Below are positions 8,168 to 17,942 of a stretch of DNA of 32,049 bases, one piece after another. Made by a program: the position numbers and the translations under genes. This DNA is from Culturomica sp. Its GTDB lineage: Bacteria; Bacteroidota; Bacteroidia; Bacteroidales; Marinifilaceae. The notes beneath the pieces were generated by a model. It had not been told where the DNA came from. It saw nothing but the letters and a program-made list of their open reading frames with translations, and did no database searches. Where the stretch lies: positions 1-32,049 of the forward strand of contig JAISVB010000057.1 of the NCBI GenBank assembly GCA_031271755.1, read 5' to 3'. Every line of letters starts with the position of its first letter. Position 1 is the stretch's first letter.

Positions 8168-11100
8168 TCACTCCTCTATTCCGCTCTGTACTCTCGGTCT
8201 GTCCGACGAGAAATAGGTATATATCGCCGGAATAATAAAGAGCGAAAGGAAGGTTGCACAGATCATCCCGCCGCAAACCGCCAATCCCATAGCGATACGG
8301 CTTTCCGCTCCGGCTCCCGTAGCGATCGCCATCGGAATCAACCCCAGCACCGTAGATAAACTGGTCATAAGAATGGCCCGGAAACGGGCTACTGCCGCAT
8401 TCTTCACCGCTTCCACCATCGGTTCGCCCGTCGCCTTGCGCTGATTGGCGAACTCCACGATCAAAATCCCGTTTTTGCACACCAATCCGATCAGCATGAT
8501 GATCCCGATCTGGCTGAATATGTTCATGGTCTGGTCAAAATAGCGCAATGTCAGCAACGCTCCCACCAACGCCAACGGAACCGTGAACATGATGATCAGC
8601 GGATCCTTGAAACTTTCAAATTGAGCTGCCAGCACTAAGTAAATAAATACCAACGCCAAGACAAAGGCGAACATCAGGCTGGAGGAGCTCTCCACAAAGT
8701 CTTTGGAACTCCCGGAAAGCGTGGTTTTAAAATCATCGCTCAACACCTCGTCCGCAATCCGGTCCATCTCCTGCAATCCCTGCGAAAGGGTCACCCGCTT
8801 GGCCAGACCGGCCGAAACGGTTGCAGAGACAAAACGGTCATACCGGAAAAGTTGCGGCGGCATGGAACTCTCGGAGGTGGTCACCACGTTGTCCAAAGAG
8901 ATCAGCCGACCTGCGTTGTTCCGCACAAAGATGTTCTGCAAATCGGTCGGCTTGTTCCTGTCCGCACGGTTCAACTGGCTGAATATCTGGTATTGCTTCC
9001 CGTTCATGATGTAATATCCCACACGCTGCTCACTCATCGTCAACTGCAGGGTCTGGGCGATATTCTGCATGGAGATCCCCAAAACCGAAGCCTTGTTCCG
9101 GTTTATATTTATTGTCAATTCCGGTTTGGTAAATTTCAGGTCTGCGTCCGCCACGGAGAAAAACGGGCTTTGGTTCACCCGCTCCATGAACACCGGCAGG
9201 ATCAATTTCAAGTCCTCCAGATTCTTGGCCTGTATCACATACTCCACCGGCAATCCCCCCCGCCGGCCGCCGAAAGTCTGCTGCTGGGAAACCATGGTCT
9301 TCGCCCCGGTGAAACGCCGCATCTTCGCACTCAGGTCGTCTGCGATCTCCTGTTGCGTCCGGGTGCGCTCTTCCGGCTGTTTCAGCCACAAGGTGATGTT
9401 GGAACGGTTGGTGCTTCCCATCCCCACCAATTCAATGACCCGGTCGTATTCCGGCACCTCCTCCATCGTAACGGCCGATACCTCGTCGGCGTACCGTTCC
9501 ATGTATTCAAAGGTCGTCCCCTCCGTTCCCGTAGAAGAGATCCGGATGTTGGAACGGTCTTCCATCGGCGCCATTTCCGACGGGAGCGCCAGCCAGCAGA
9601 AATAGATCACCCCTCCCAGCACCACCAAAATAATGGGGGCCCAAAAACGGCGTTTCATGAATTTCTCCAACCCCCGGCGGTACGAATCCAGCATCCAGCT
9701 GAAAAAGGGTTCGGTTTTCCGGTAGAACCAGTTCTCCGTTGCATCCTTTCGCAACATCTTAACAGAGATCATCGGGGTAAAAGTCAGGGCGACAAAAGCC
9801 GAGATCATCACCGCCCCGGCGATCACCATGCTGAACTCCCGGAACAACCGCCCCGTCGTTCCCTGTAAAAAGATGATGGGAAAAAAGACGGCCACCAACG
9901 AAACGGTCGTAGAGATCACGGCAAAGAATATTTCGTTCGTCCCCTTGATACCGGCCTCCATCGGGCTCATCCCCTGTTCCACCTTGGTATAGATATTCTC
10001 CATGACGACGATCGCGTCGTCCACCACCAAACCGATCGACAGCACCACCGCCAGCAACGTCAGGATATTGATGGAAAAGCCCGCAATGTACATGATAAAA
10101 AAGGCCCCGATCAATGAGATCGGGATCGCCAGTACGGGAATCAGTGTCGTTCGCCAGTTCCGCAGGAAGAGGAAGATGATCAGCACCACCAGGACAAAGG
10201 CCTCGAAGATCGTATCCCGCACCTCGTTGATGGAGTTCCGGATAAAAACCGTGTTGTCAAAGTTGACACTGGCTGTTATGTCGACGGGCAGATCCTTCTC
10301 CAACTCCGCCATTACCTCTCGTGCCCGGTCGACGATATCGATGTAATTGGCGCCGGGTTGCGGGGTGATCACACAGGCCACCATCGGCACTCCGTTCTGC
10401 TTCAACACGGAACGGACATTCTCGGCCTCGATCGTCGCTATGCCGATATCCCGGAAGCGGACTACTTTCCCCTCTTTTTCCCGGATCACCAGGTTGTTAA
10501 AATCCTCCAAATTCATCAGGCGACCCAACGTACGGATGGTCAATTCCGTGTGCGCTCCTTCGATCCGGCCGGCCGGCAACTCCACATTCTCCTTGGCGAC
10601 CACATCCTGCACATCCATCGGGGTAATCCCGTAGGCTGCCAACCGGACAGGATCCATTTGCAAACGCACCGAATACCGTTTCTCCCCCCAGATGCCCACG
10701 CTGCTCACCCCGTTGATGGTTTGCAACCGTTCCTTGTAGTAGTTTTCCGCAAACATGGAGAGATCGATCAGGGTGCGGCTCTCGCTGCTGAGGGAGATCC
10801 CGAAGATCGGCTGGGCGTCCGCATCCGCTTTGGTCACGGTAGGCGGATCCACATCCCGCGGAAGCCGCCTCATGGCGCCGGATACCTTGTCCCGGACGTC
10901 GTTCGCGGCTGTTTCCAGATCCACCTCCAACTCAAACTCCACCGTAATGTTGCTCCGGCCGTCCCGGCTGGTGCTCATCAGGGTACGGATCCCCGGTATG
11001 CCGTTGATGGCGGACTCCAACGGTTCAGTGATCTGTGTTTCGATCACATCCGCATTGGCTCCCGGGAAGCTGGTGGATACGGAAATAATAGGGGGATCCA

Positions 11101-11218
11101 CACTGGGATAATCCCGGACCCCCAAATAAACAAAACCGATACACCCCACCAAAATAACGATGATGTTCATGACCGTGGCCAGAACAGGGCGTTTTATACA
11201 AGTAGTGGAAAAACTCAT
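8168..11218 (-). CDS. RND-family (AcrB/HAE1-type) inner membrane efflux pump
   Basis: A 1016-residue proton-driven exporter. The N-terminal MSFSTTCIKRPVLATVMNII is the usual start of hydrophobe/amphiphile efflux RND pumps. Two halves of six membrane helices each flank large periplasmic loops. The proton-relay pair is present as VVDDAIVVMENI around residue 400, and the helix-10 Lys as GLVCKNGILIVEFAN in the last quarter. The 36-nt gap from the adaptor and the 27-nt gap to the channel gene indicate a single transcript. Families of this type export drugs, detergents or bile acids in gut Bacteroidales; which applies here is unknown. There is no TetR-type regulator next to the operon. Confidence 0.95.
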   Translation of the reverse strand: MSFSTTCIKRPVLATVMNIIVILVGCIGFVYLGVRDYPSVDPPIISVSTSFPGANADVIETQITEPLESAINGIPGIRTLMSTSRDGRSNITVEFELEVDLETAANDVRDKVSGAMRRLPRDVDPPTVTKADADAQPIFGISLSSESRTLIDLSMFAENYYKERLQTINGVSSVGIWGEKRYSVRLQMDPVRLAAYGITPMDVQDVVAKENVELPAGRIEGAHTELTIRTLGRLMNLEDFNNLVIREKEGKVVRFRDIGIATIEAENVRSVLKQNGVPMVACVITPQPGANYIDIVDRAREVMAELEKDLPVDITASVNFDNTVFIRNSINEVRDTIFEAFVLVVLIIFLFLRNWRTTLIPVLAIPISLIGAFFIMYIAGFSINILTLLAVVLSIGLVVDDAIVVMENIYTKVEQGMSPMEAGIKGTNEIFFAVISTTVSLVAVFFPIIFLQGTTGRLFREFSMVIAGAVMISAFVALTFTPMISVKMLRKDATENWFYRKTEPFFSWMLDSYRRGLEKFMKRRFWAPIILVVLGGVIYFCWLALPSEMAPMEDRSNIRISSTGTEGTTFEYMERYADEVSAVTMEEVPEYDRVIELVGMGSTNRSNITLWLKQPEERTRTQQEIADDLSAKMRRFTGAKTMVSQQQTFGGRRGGLPVEYVIQAKNLEDLKLILPVFMERVNQSPFFSVADADLKFTKPELTININRNKASVLGISMQNIAQTLQLTMSEQRVGYYIMNGKQYQIFSQLNRADRNKPTDLQNIFVRNNAGRLISLDNVVTTSESSMPPQLFRYDRFVSATVSAGLAKRVTLSQGLQEMDRIADEVLSDDFKTTLSGSSKDFVESSSSLMFAFVLALVFIYLVLAAQFESFKDPLIIMFTVPLALVGALLTLRYFDQTMNIFSQIGIIMLIGLVCKNGILIVEFANQRKATGEPMVEAVKNAAVARFRAILMTSLSTVLGLIPMAIATGAGAESRIAMGLAVCGGMICATFLSLFIIPAIYTYFSSDRPRVQSGIEE

Positions 11219-11254
11219 AGCCGATTGCGCATTAGAATGACCCTATACAGAACA

Positions 11255-12319
11255 CTACAAAGAGACTTTTACCTGCATCCCCTCCCTCAACTGCATCAGG
11301 CCGTTGATCAGTACCGTATCCCCGGGCTGAATACCGGTCGTAATGTTTACATTTCGTTCGTCCCGGTTTTCAATCTCCACAGGCACGCTGACGGCTCTCC
11401 CGTTTTTGGCCACCCACAGTTTCTGTCCGTTCATTTCAGGCACGACCGCTTCTGTCGGGATGGAGATATACTCCTCGTCCCCGTCCAACACCAAAGTACC
11501 TTCGGTATACATCCCGGCCATCAGTTTTCCGTTGCTGTTGTCGTACCGGGCCCTCAGCGTGATCATCTTCACATCGGGATCCAGCATCGGATCCACCGCA
11601 TAGACCCAAGCCGTGTACTTCCCTCCGACCTCCGGCGTAAAATCCACCCGTTTCCCCGGCAAATTATAGGTAGCATACCGTGCCGGAAGAGAAAATGAGA
11701 GTTTCAAACTGGAATTGTCGACAATGGTGGTAATTTTGGAACTGGGTTGTACGTAACTGCCTTCACTGACGTACCGGAATCCGGTTATTCCATCGAAAGG
11801 GGCCCGGATCTCCGTCCGGCCGATCTTGACTTTCAACAACAAAATGTCCGCTTCCAGCATGTTGTAATCGGTCTGCAACTGGTCAAACTGCTCCCGGCTG
11901 ATAGACTCCCGTTGCAACAGGATGCGTTGCCGCTCCAATTTCTCGCTCAACAACTTCCGCTGGAACTCAGACCGGCTCAACTGCGCCTGCAAATCATCAT
12001 CCTCCACTTTCAGCAACAGCTCGCCTCTTGTCACCCGGGTTCCGTCCTCAAAATAGACTTTTTTTACTTTCCCCACGATCTCCGCCACCAACTCCACCTC
12101 TTCATTCGGCAACAATGTACCGACAATGTGATAGCCGCCGACGGAGCGCATTTTTTCAGCCACCATTCCTTTCACCGGAAGCTCGGAAGCGCTTTTGCTG
12201 CCGGAAAGCGCCTCGCCACCTTCTTTCAGGGATAACATTCCCAGCCGGGGAATGAATATCATACCGGCGACCACCAAAACAACGGCGGCAAACACGCCTC
12301 TTTTAACCCATTTGTTCAT
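11255..12319 (-). CDS. RND efflux periplasmic adaptor (membrane fusion protein)
   Basis: A 354-residue HlyD/AcrA-type adaptor that links the inner membrane pump to the outer membrane channel. An N-terminal membrane helix (about residues 7-25) anchors it, and no lipobox is seen. The lipoyl halves appear as VELVAEIVGKVKKVYFEDGTRV and as IRAPFDGITGFRYVSEGSYV. Between them is a short helical hairpin (about residues 108-165) rich in Gln, Glu and Arg. The C-terminal beta-barrel and membrane-proximal domains include AVVPEMNGQKLWV and a final GDTVLINGLMQLREGMQVKV. It is the first gene of the efflux operon. The 99-nt upstream gap holds a small A/T palindrome (AATTA-GTGCT-TAATT, 12324-12338) close to the ATG but no good promoter match. 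Confidence 0.93.
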   Translation of the reverse strand: MNKWVKRGVFAAVVLVVAGMIFIPRLGMLSLKEGGEALSGSKSASELPVKGMVAEKMRSVGGYHIVGTLLPNEEVELVAEIVGKVKKVYFEDGTRVTRGELLLKVEDDDLQAQLSRSEFQRKLLSEKLERQRILLQRESISREQFDQLQTDYNMLEADILLLKVKIGRTEIRAPFDGITGFRYVSEGSYVQPSSKITTIVDNSSLKLSFSLPARYATYNLPGKRVDFTPEVGGKYTAWVYAVDPMLDPDVKMITLRARYDNSNGKLMAGMYTEGTLVLDGDEEYISIPTEAVVPEMNGQKLWVAKNGRAVSVPVEIENRDERNVNITTGIQPGDTVLINGLMQLREGMQVKVSL

Positions 12320-12418
12320 ACGAAATTAGTGCTTAATTCTTATTCCGATTGTCGTTTCAATAATGAGTGTTTGACCCGGAAAGCGGAAAAAGGTTTAGTT
12401 ATTTTTTTTGTTAATTTT

Positions 12419-13426
12419 TTATAAAAACAGATCCACATACACCGGAAGATGGTCGCTGTACCCACCGTGGTAGCGGAAGCCAAGATAGGTTCTGAAAGGC
12501 TTGAAACCAAAATGGCTTTTGTCCTCTTCCAACAAAAAAGAGGGGGCGCAAACAGTCAGCCGTCGATCGGCCTGAATGGGACTTTTTCCGTTCAACATCG
12601 CGCCGGAAACGATCAGGTGATCGATGGTTTGCCAATTCCCCCGGTACCTGTAACTGCCGGCCGCCGCATTGTTCAACAGGTGGTAACCGGTATTGTACAG
12701 ATAGCTGTCCCGAATCCTGCCCTTGGGAGCGCGGGTTTTCAGCACTTCCCGCTGCGCCGGCCGGTCTGCTTTGCCGTTCAGGTCACCCATGATCAGCACG
12801 GCTGCCGACGGATTTACCCGTTGAATGGAGTCCACCCGGCTCCGCACAACACGGGCTGCTTCTTTCCGCTTCCATTCGCTCTGCAACTCTCCTCCCGTCA
12901 TGGAAGGGAAGTGGCACACAAAAAGATGCAGGGTATCCTTCCCCCTTAAAATACCGGATACATACAAAATATCCCGGGTATACAGCAACGTATCCTCCGA
13001 AACGGGAAGCGACGCTGTCCGGAGCGGTTCAAAAAGCGCTGCCCGATAGAGGAATGCCACATCGATCCCCCGGCGGTCGGGCGATTCGGCATGAACGATC
13101 CGATAGCCGCCTTTTACCAGGATGCTCTTTTCCGTCAGGTCTTCCAGTACTTTGCGGTTCTCCACTTCACACAGCCCGATCCCGACAGGCCACTCCCCGG
13201 ATCCGGCCGCTTCCAGCACTTCCGCTATTTTCAACAATTTATCGGTGTACCGGGCGCGCGTCCAGTGCAGGCGCCCTTCCGGGGTGAACTCTTCGTCGTT
13301 CGTATCCGGATCGTCCGACGGGTCAAACAGATTTTCCACGTTGTAAAAAACCATTCGCGCCTGTTCCTGAGCCGTCGTTGTACCCGTCGTTACCAACAGA
13401 ACAATAAATAGTATAAAAATACGCAT
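12419..13426 (-). CDS. Secreted endonuclease/exonuclease/phosphatase-family protein
   Basis: A 335-residue protein with a signal peptide (MRIFILFIVLLVTTGTTTAQ) and the motifs of the EEP (DNase I / exonuclease III-like) metal-dependent phosphodiesterases: VFYNVENLFD, LCEVEN (metal-binding Glu), RRGIDVAFLY, CHFPSMTGG, IMGDLNG (Asp and Asn), TIDHLIVS and YSDHLPVYVDL (catalytic Asp-His). Substrates in this superfamily range from nucleic acids to sphingomyelin and inositol phosphates. Secretion suggests nucleic-acid scavenging or phosphodiester cleavage in the periplasm. I use ATG 13426; a TTG lies 15 nt earlier in frame. The gene sits 45 nt after the thioredoxin-fold gene across an A/T-rich gap. 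Confidence 0.85.
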   Translation of the reverse strand: MRIFILFIVLLVTTGTTTAQEQARMVFYNVENLFDPSDDPDTNDEEFTPEGRLHWTRARYTDKLLKIAEVLEAAGSGEWPVGIGLCEVENRKVLEDLTEKSILVKGGYRIVHAESPDRRGIDVAFLYRAALFEPLRTASLPVSEDTLLYTRDILYVSGILRGKDTLHLFVCHFPSMTGGELQSEWKRKEAARVVRSRVDSIQRVNPSAAVLIMGDLNGKADRPAQREVLKTRAPKGRIRDSYLYNTGYHLLNNAAAGSYRYRGNWQTIDHLIVSGAMLNGKSPIQADRRLTVCAPSFLLEEDKSHFGFKPFRTYLGFRYHGGYSDHLPVYVDLFL

Positions 13427-13471
13427 CGTATTTATTTTCAACTATATAAATTATAAAATTTAAACTGATAC

Positions 13472-14485
13472 TTAAAATCCTTCGGCTACCCGGACTTTGA
13501 CAAAATCGTCCCAGGAGATGTCTTTGTAGGCATCCGATCCGATAAAATCCAGAATAAGCGCTCCCCGTTTAGCGTCCACATAATAGGGGATTCGCTCCAT
13601 CAGGCCGCCTTCTTCGTTAAAAATATAGATTCCAGGAACCTGCAACGTCCTGTCGCTCAAAGCAATTGCCAATTCGTGCAGATTGCCTTCGTCGCTTCCG
13701 GCGTTTCCGAATGTATGCCCCATAAACACCACCGAATCGCGCGACGTTGCCTCTAATTGAAGGTTGTAGTAGTACTTCTGCGCCAATTCGGCGAACAGGG
13801 AGTCCGGAAAAACGATCCGTTCCATCATCCGGCTGGAATTGCTCCAGGGAGCGGAGAGAAACAGCAGCACTTTCCGGGGATCCTGTTCCCGCTTCTGTTC
13901 CAATTCGTTAAAACCGATCCAGTATTGCTTCGGTTCCGTCAATTTGTCCACACCCGCTTCCGGTTTGAACACCTTGTTAAAATCCTCTGCAAAATCGTTG
14001 ATGGAGGTGGATTTGTAGCAGTTTTCCATAAAGAAAACCAGGAACGATTGCAACTGCAATGTCTCCAAATAACCGGGAACCGCCAACCGGATGTTCTCCT
14101 TTTCGTGCAGGAATACCGTACTCGGATAGGACATCTTTCCTCCCAGCATCTCCGCAGCCAGCGTACTGACAAAACGGGATCCACTGGCCACAGGCGGGTA
14201 TTGCCTGCCGTTGTAATACATCGTATCGGACGACTCCGCATTGATTTTAACGGGGTAAAAATGGCGGTTCAACAGCGTGATCACGACCGGATCGGCATAG
14301 GTCGTCCTGTCCATGTGTTTACACCACCCGCACCAATCGGTGTAAAAATCGATCAGGATGGGCCGGGGTGCCTCCCCGTACTTCCGGGAAGCCTCCTCGA
14401 TGGTCATCCAGTTCACCTGCTGCTCCTGTCCGTAGCAGATCGCTCCGCACAGGCAGGCTAAGAGTGTCGTTATATACCGTTTCAT
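13472..14485 (-). CDS. Secreted tandem thioredoxin-fold protein, second domain degenerate
   Basis: A signal peptide (about 20 residues, ending CYGQ) precedes a thioredoxin domain with the redox motif W51-C52-G-W-C55 in IDFYTDWCGWCKHMD and a later PSTVFLHEKE segment. A second thioredoxin-like domain begins near residue 205. There, LLFLSAPWSNSSRMMER aligns with the first motif but has Ser in place of both Cys (W214-S215-N-S-S218), and VPGIYIFNEEG supplies the cis-Pro region. The protein is probably a periplasmic thiol oxidoreductase or chaperone, with one active and one binding domain. It follows rseP after 45 nt and may share its transcript. Exact partners are unknown. Confidence 0.82.
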   Translation of the reverse strand: MKRYITTLLACLCGAICYGQEQQVNWMTIEEASRKYGEAPRPILIDFYTDWCGWCKHMDRTTYADPVVITLLNRHFYPVKINAESSDTMYYNGRQYPPVASGSRFVSTLAAEMLGGKMSYPSTVFLHEKENIRLAVPGYLETLQLQSFLVFFMENCYKSTSINDFAEDFNKVFKPEAGVDKLTEPKQYWIGFNELEQKREQDPRKVLLFLSAPWSNSSRMMERIVFPDSLFAELAQKYYYNLQLEATSRDSVVFMGHTFGNAGSDEGNLHELAIALSDRTLQVPGIYIFNEEGGLMERIPYYVDAKRGALILDFIGSDAYKDISWDDFVKVRVAEGF

Positions 14486-14530
14486 ACGTTCTCTGTTTTT
14501 TCCTCTGTAAACGTTCTATCCGGCCGGCTG

Positions 14531-15871
14531 TTATCCGAAAAACCGGAAAATATCATTGATATTGGCCAGGAGGAACAGACCCAGTATCAGAAGCATACCC
14601 ATCATCTGGGCATATTCCAGGAATTTCTCTTCCGGTTTCCGTCCGGTCACGATCTCGTACAGCAAAAACAACACGTGCCCGCCGTCCAAAGCCGGGATGG
14701 GCAGGATGTTCACCACCGCCAGCATAATGGAGATCAACGCCGTCAATTCCCAGAAAAGTTGCCAGTTCCACGTTCCGGAGAAGACACTGCCGATCATCAG
14801 GATCCCGCCGACAGATTTGTACGCTTCCGATTTGGGGGTAAAGAGGAGTTTAAACTGCTTCAGGTATCCCCCCAACTGTCCGATCCCTTTGCGAACACCC
14901 GCCGGTATGGATTCGAGCAACGAGTAGCGTATCGTAGCCAATTGCCAGCGTTCCGTCGAAGCGAATGCAATTCCCAATCTGGCATCGTGTTCCAATTGTA
15001 CGGGAAAAAGCAGGGTATCCCGCCCTCTCAATACGCTCATCTCTATTTTTTGATCCCGGTATCCGGAAAGCGCATCGGAGAATTGGTCGTAAAAACGGAA
15101 GGTTTCTCCGTTTATTGTCAATATCCTGTCCTTTTGTCGGATGCCTGCATCATACGCCGGCGAATAATCGGCAAAATCGGTCACATACATACTGTCCTGC
15201 AACCGCCGGGGAGCCAGCAGCCGGATTTCAGGATCGCGGGCTGTTAAGGCCAATACCTCCGCCAGGAACGTTTCGGGAACCGGCAGGTTAACCGTCCGGT
15301 TCGCTCTCTTTACCTGTATGCTTTGGGAACGATTCAGGAGCAGGTTGGGAAGAATGTCGTAAAATTTCTCCACCTTTACCGAATCCAACGAAAGGATCAC
15401 ATCCCCGTTTTGCAGGCCGATCCGGTGGAACAGCGTGTCGCAAACCACCCCGTTCTCCACATTTTTGGCCGGCAGATAGGTATCTCCCCAGGTAAACAGC
15501 ACACAGATATAGATCGCAAAGGCAAGCAGGATGTTGAGCGTCACTCCGCCCAGCATGATCAGCAAACGCTGCCAGGCAGGCTTGGAGCGGAATTCCCAGG
15601 GCTTCGGAGGTTGTTTCATTTGCTCGGTATCCATCGATTCGTCGATCATTCCGGCAATCTTTACATAGCCGCCCAGCGGAAGCCAGCCTACTCCGTATTC
15701 GGTCTCCCCCTTCTTGAATTTGAACAACGAGAACCAGGGATCAAAAAAGAGGTAAAACTTCTCCACCCGGGTCTTGAAGAGCTTGGCGAAGAGGAAGTGT
15801 CCGAATTCGTGACACAACACCAGGATCGACAAACTCAACACCACCTGCACTATTTTAATAAAAATCTCCAT
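14531..15871 (-). CDS. rseP: Site-2 intramembrane metalloprotease RseP
   Basis: A 446-residue M50 protease that cuts membrane-embedded substrates such as anti-sigma factors or leftover signal peptides. The zinc motif HEFGH lies at residues 21-25 inside the first membrane helix. The third ligand is in NILPIPALDGGHVLFLLYE near the C-terminus. Between them are PDZ regions (GVVCDTLFHRIGLQNGDVIL and YSPAYDAGIRQKDRILTING). A GGYVKIAGMIDES segment after helix 1 is also typical. It lies 6 nt after dxr, as is common in Bacteroidota and in many proteobacteria. No partner anti-sigma gene is in the window. Confidence 0.96.
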   Translation of the reverse strand: MEIFIKIVQVVLSLSILVLCHEFGHFLFAKLFKTRVEKFYLFFDPWFSLFKFKKGETEYGVGWLPLGGYVKIAGMIDESMDTEQMKQPPKPWEFRSKPAWQRLLIMLGGVTLNILLAFAIYICVLFTWGDTYLPAKNVENGVVCDTLFHRIGLQNGDVILSLDSVKVEKFYDILPNLLLNRSQSIQVKRANRTVNLPVPETFLAEVLALTARDPEIRLLAPRRLQDSMYVTDFADYSPAYDAGIRQKDRILTINGETFRFYDQFSDALSGYRDQKIEMSVLRGRDTLLFPVQLEHDARLGIAFASTERWQLATIRYSLLESIPAGVRKGIGQLGGYLKQFKLLFTPKSEAYKSVGGILMIGSVFSGTWNWQLFWELTALISIMLAVVNILPIPALDGGHVLFLLYEIVTGRKPEEKFLEYAQMMGMLLILGLFLLANINDIFRFFG

Positions 15872-15877
15872 ACTCGC

Positions 15878-17044
15878 TTACAATTTACACCATTTGCCGG
15901 TTAATTCCAAGGCCAGTTTGCGGGCTTCCCGGTCTGTTTCCGCATAATCCGCCAATTCCGGCGCAGCGACAAAGGCGGAGGCCTGCATCGTCCGTTCTAT
16001 GAGTTCCGGCATCTTTGTAAAAGCGATCTCTTTCCGGAGAAAAGCGGCCACTGCCACCTCGTTGGCGGCGTTCAGCACACAGGGCATGTTCCCCCCCCGG
16101 AGCATCGCTTCCCTGGCCAGGTCTAAATTCCGGAAAGTTTTCCGGTCCGGCTCTTCAAAGGTCAGGGAACTACACCGCGCAAAATCCACCCGTTCCGCAT
16201 CCAACTCCATACGCGCCGGCCAGGTCAGGGCATACTGTATGGGCAAGCGCATATCCGGCGCCCCTAATTGCGCCTTGATGCTTCCGTCTGTGAATTGAAC
16301 CATGGAGTGTATCACGGATTGCGGGTGCACCACCACTTCGATCTGTTCCGGTTTCAATCCGAACAGCCAACGCGCCTCCATGACTTCAAATCCTTTGTTT
16401 ATCAGGGAAGCGGAATCGATGGTTACTTTAGCGCCCATCTTCCAATTCGGGTGTTTCAACGCCATTTCGGGCGTCACCCGGTTCAGGAAAGCGGCGTCCC
16501 TGCCCCGGAAAGGGCCGCCGGAAGCTGTCAGGATCACCTTTTCGACGGGATTATCCCCCTCTCCGGCCAAACACTGAAAAATGGCGGAGTGTTCGGAATC
16601 CACGGGAATGATCGAAGCCTGCCGGTGTTCTTTCAACAACTCCGCGATCAACTCCCCGGCCACCACCAGCGTCTCCTTGTTAGCCAACGCAATGGTTTTA
16701 CCGGCCCGGATCGCCTCCACGGTGGGCGACAATCCGCTGTAACCGACCGTAGCCGTCACCACTATGTCCACGGTTCCAGCCGCCGCCACCTGGGCGATGG
16801 CCCTTTCTCCCGCGTATACTTTGATATCTTCCTGCTCCAGGGCTTTGCTGACAGCCCGGTATTTTTCCTCGTTCGCGATGACCACCGCATTGGGTTTGAA
16901 ACGGAGCGCCTGTTCGATCAACAGGGCGGCATTCTCGTTCGCCGTCAGCACCTCCGCGCAAAACTGCTCCGGATGTGCTTCGATCACCCGAAGTGTCTGG
17001 GTTCCGATAGAACCGGTAGAGCCTATAACAGCTACTCTCTTCAT
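15878..17044 (-). CDS. dxr: 1-deoxy-D-xylulose-5-phosphate reductoisomerase
   Basis: Converts DXP to 2-C-methyl-D-erythritol 4-phosphate with NADPH, the committed step of the non-mevalonate isoprenoid pathway. Its 388 residues are the usual length. The NADPH-binding motif GSTGSIGTQTLRV is at residues 8-20. TIALANKETLVVAGELI, IIPVDSEHSAIFQCL (metal-binding Asp and Glu), LTASGGPF, HPNWKMGAKVTIDSASLINK and VHPQSVIHSMV follow in family order. It lies 4 nt after the M23 peptidase gene and 6 nt before rseP, so the three are co-transcribed. Confidence 0.97.
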   Translation of the reverse strand: MKRVAVIGSTGSIGTQTLRVIEAHPEQFCAEVLTANENAALLIEQALRFKPNAVVIANEEKYRAVSKALEQEDIKVYAGERAIAQVAAAGTVDIVVTATVGYSGLSPTVEAIRAGKTIALANKETLVVAGELIAELLKEHRQASIIPVDSEHSAIFQCLAGEGDNPVEKVILTASGGPFRGRDAAFLNRVTPEMALKHPNWKMGAKVTIDSASLINKGFEVMEARWLFGLKPEQIEVVVHPQSVIHSMVQFTDGSIKAQLGAPDMRLPIQYALTWPARMELDAERVDFARCSSLTFEEPDRKTFRNLDLAREAMLRGGNMPCVLNAANEVAVAAFLRKEIAFTKMPELIERTMQASAFVAAPELADYAETDREARKLALELTGKWCKL

Positions 17045-17048
17045 GAAC

Positions 17049-17909
17049 CTATTTAAACTGGATAAAATTTTCCGGATTCAAAGGATTTCCGGAATGCCAC
17101 AACTCGAAATGGAGGTGCGGGCCGGTGGTCTCCTCGCCCGTATTTCCGACAATGGCGACGACCTCTCCGGCCATCACATAATCTCCCTGTTTTTTCAACA
17201 GCGTAGAGTTGTGTTTGTAGATGGAAAGCAGATTATTGAAATGCTGTATCTGAATGACGTATCCTGTTTTAATGGTCCAGTCCGTAAAACAGACCACTCC
17301 GTCCATCACCGCGGAAACTTTGGAGTTCGCCTTGGATACGATGTCCGTACCGTAGTGCCTGTTTTTTTCGTCAAACCCGCGGCTCACAATTCCTTCCACC
17401 GGTGAAAAAAAATGGTAAAATTCGCTGCTGCTCTCTTTGTGGCGGCTGACCGTCAGATTGAACCGTTCCCGCTCCTCCATGGCCGCCCGGAAAGCGCTCT
17501 CCTCTTCGCTGATGGAGAACTGAATGGTATCGTAGCGCTGCAACAGCGAATCTTTCCGCATTTCCCTTACCTTCACCTCTTCGCCTTGCAACACCAATTT
17601 GATGGAATTCAGATAGGCGTCCTTTTTCTGCAACTCCACCCCTAATGAGTCCACCCGCAACGCATTCTCCGTGATCAATCTGCGCATATTCCCATCCGGA
17701 AATCCGGGAATAAACTCCTTCAAATCGGTAAAAGCGATCAGGAGAGTGGTCAATCCGACCAGCACCACAGCCAGTACGCTCAATCCCATGATGACCCGCA
17801 AACGCGACAACCGCATGGTAAAAAGCTCCTCGTAAGAGGTTTCGTTCGAAATGGAAAGTTTGTAGTTGTATTTCAGTTTTTTCCAGAATGCACCGCGCTT
17901 GCCTGCCAT
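17049..17909 (-). CDS. Membrane-anchored M23 (LytM-type) metallopeptidase
   Basis: A 286-residue protein with a basic cytoplasmic N-terminus, one membrane helix (about residues 38-60), a coiled-coil-like stretch (about 75-150) and a C-terminal M23 domain. The zinc ligands are present: the His and Asp of HYGTDIV and the HLH of GPHLHFELWHSGNPLNP, so the enzyme is likely active on peptidoglycan peptide cross-links. It heads the dxr-rseP operon. A TAnnTTTG box on the minus strand (17943-17950) lies 33 nt upstream of the ATG. Confidence 0.92.
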   Translation of the reverse strand: MAGKRGAFWKKLKYNYKLSISNETSYEELFTMRLSRLRVIMGLSVLAVVLVGLTTLLIAFTDLKEFIPGFPDGNMRRLITENALRVDSLGVELQKKDAYLNSIKLVLQGEEVKVREMRKDSLLQRYDTIQFSISEEESAFRAAMEERERFNLTVSRHKESSSEFYHFFSPVEGIVSRGFDEKNRHYGTDIVSKANSKVSAVMDGVVCFTDWTIKTGYVIQIQHFNNLLSIYKHNSTLLKKQGDYVMAGEVVAIVGNTGEETTGPHLHFELWHSGNPLNPENFIQFK

Positions 17910-17942
17910 ATTTATTCTCTCGTTTCCGGTTTATTTAGCTTC

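Noticed and set aside
10358-11698. 446-codon open frame on the + strand opposite the RND pump and adaptor genes
   Set aside because: It is antisense to two genes with unmistakable motifs, rich in His, Arg and Pro, and without any recognisable domain; a by-product of third-position GC bias.
11255-12319. Lipoprotein status of the efflux adaptor
   Set aside because: No Cys follows the N-terminal hydrophobic segment, so it is treated as helix-anchored.
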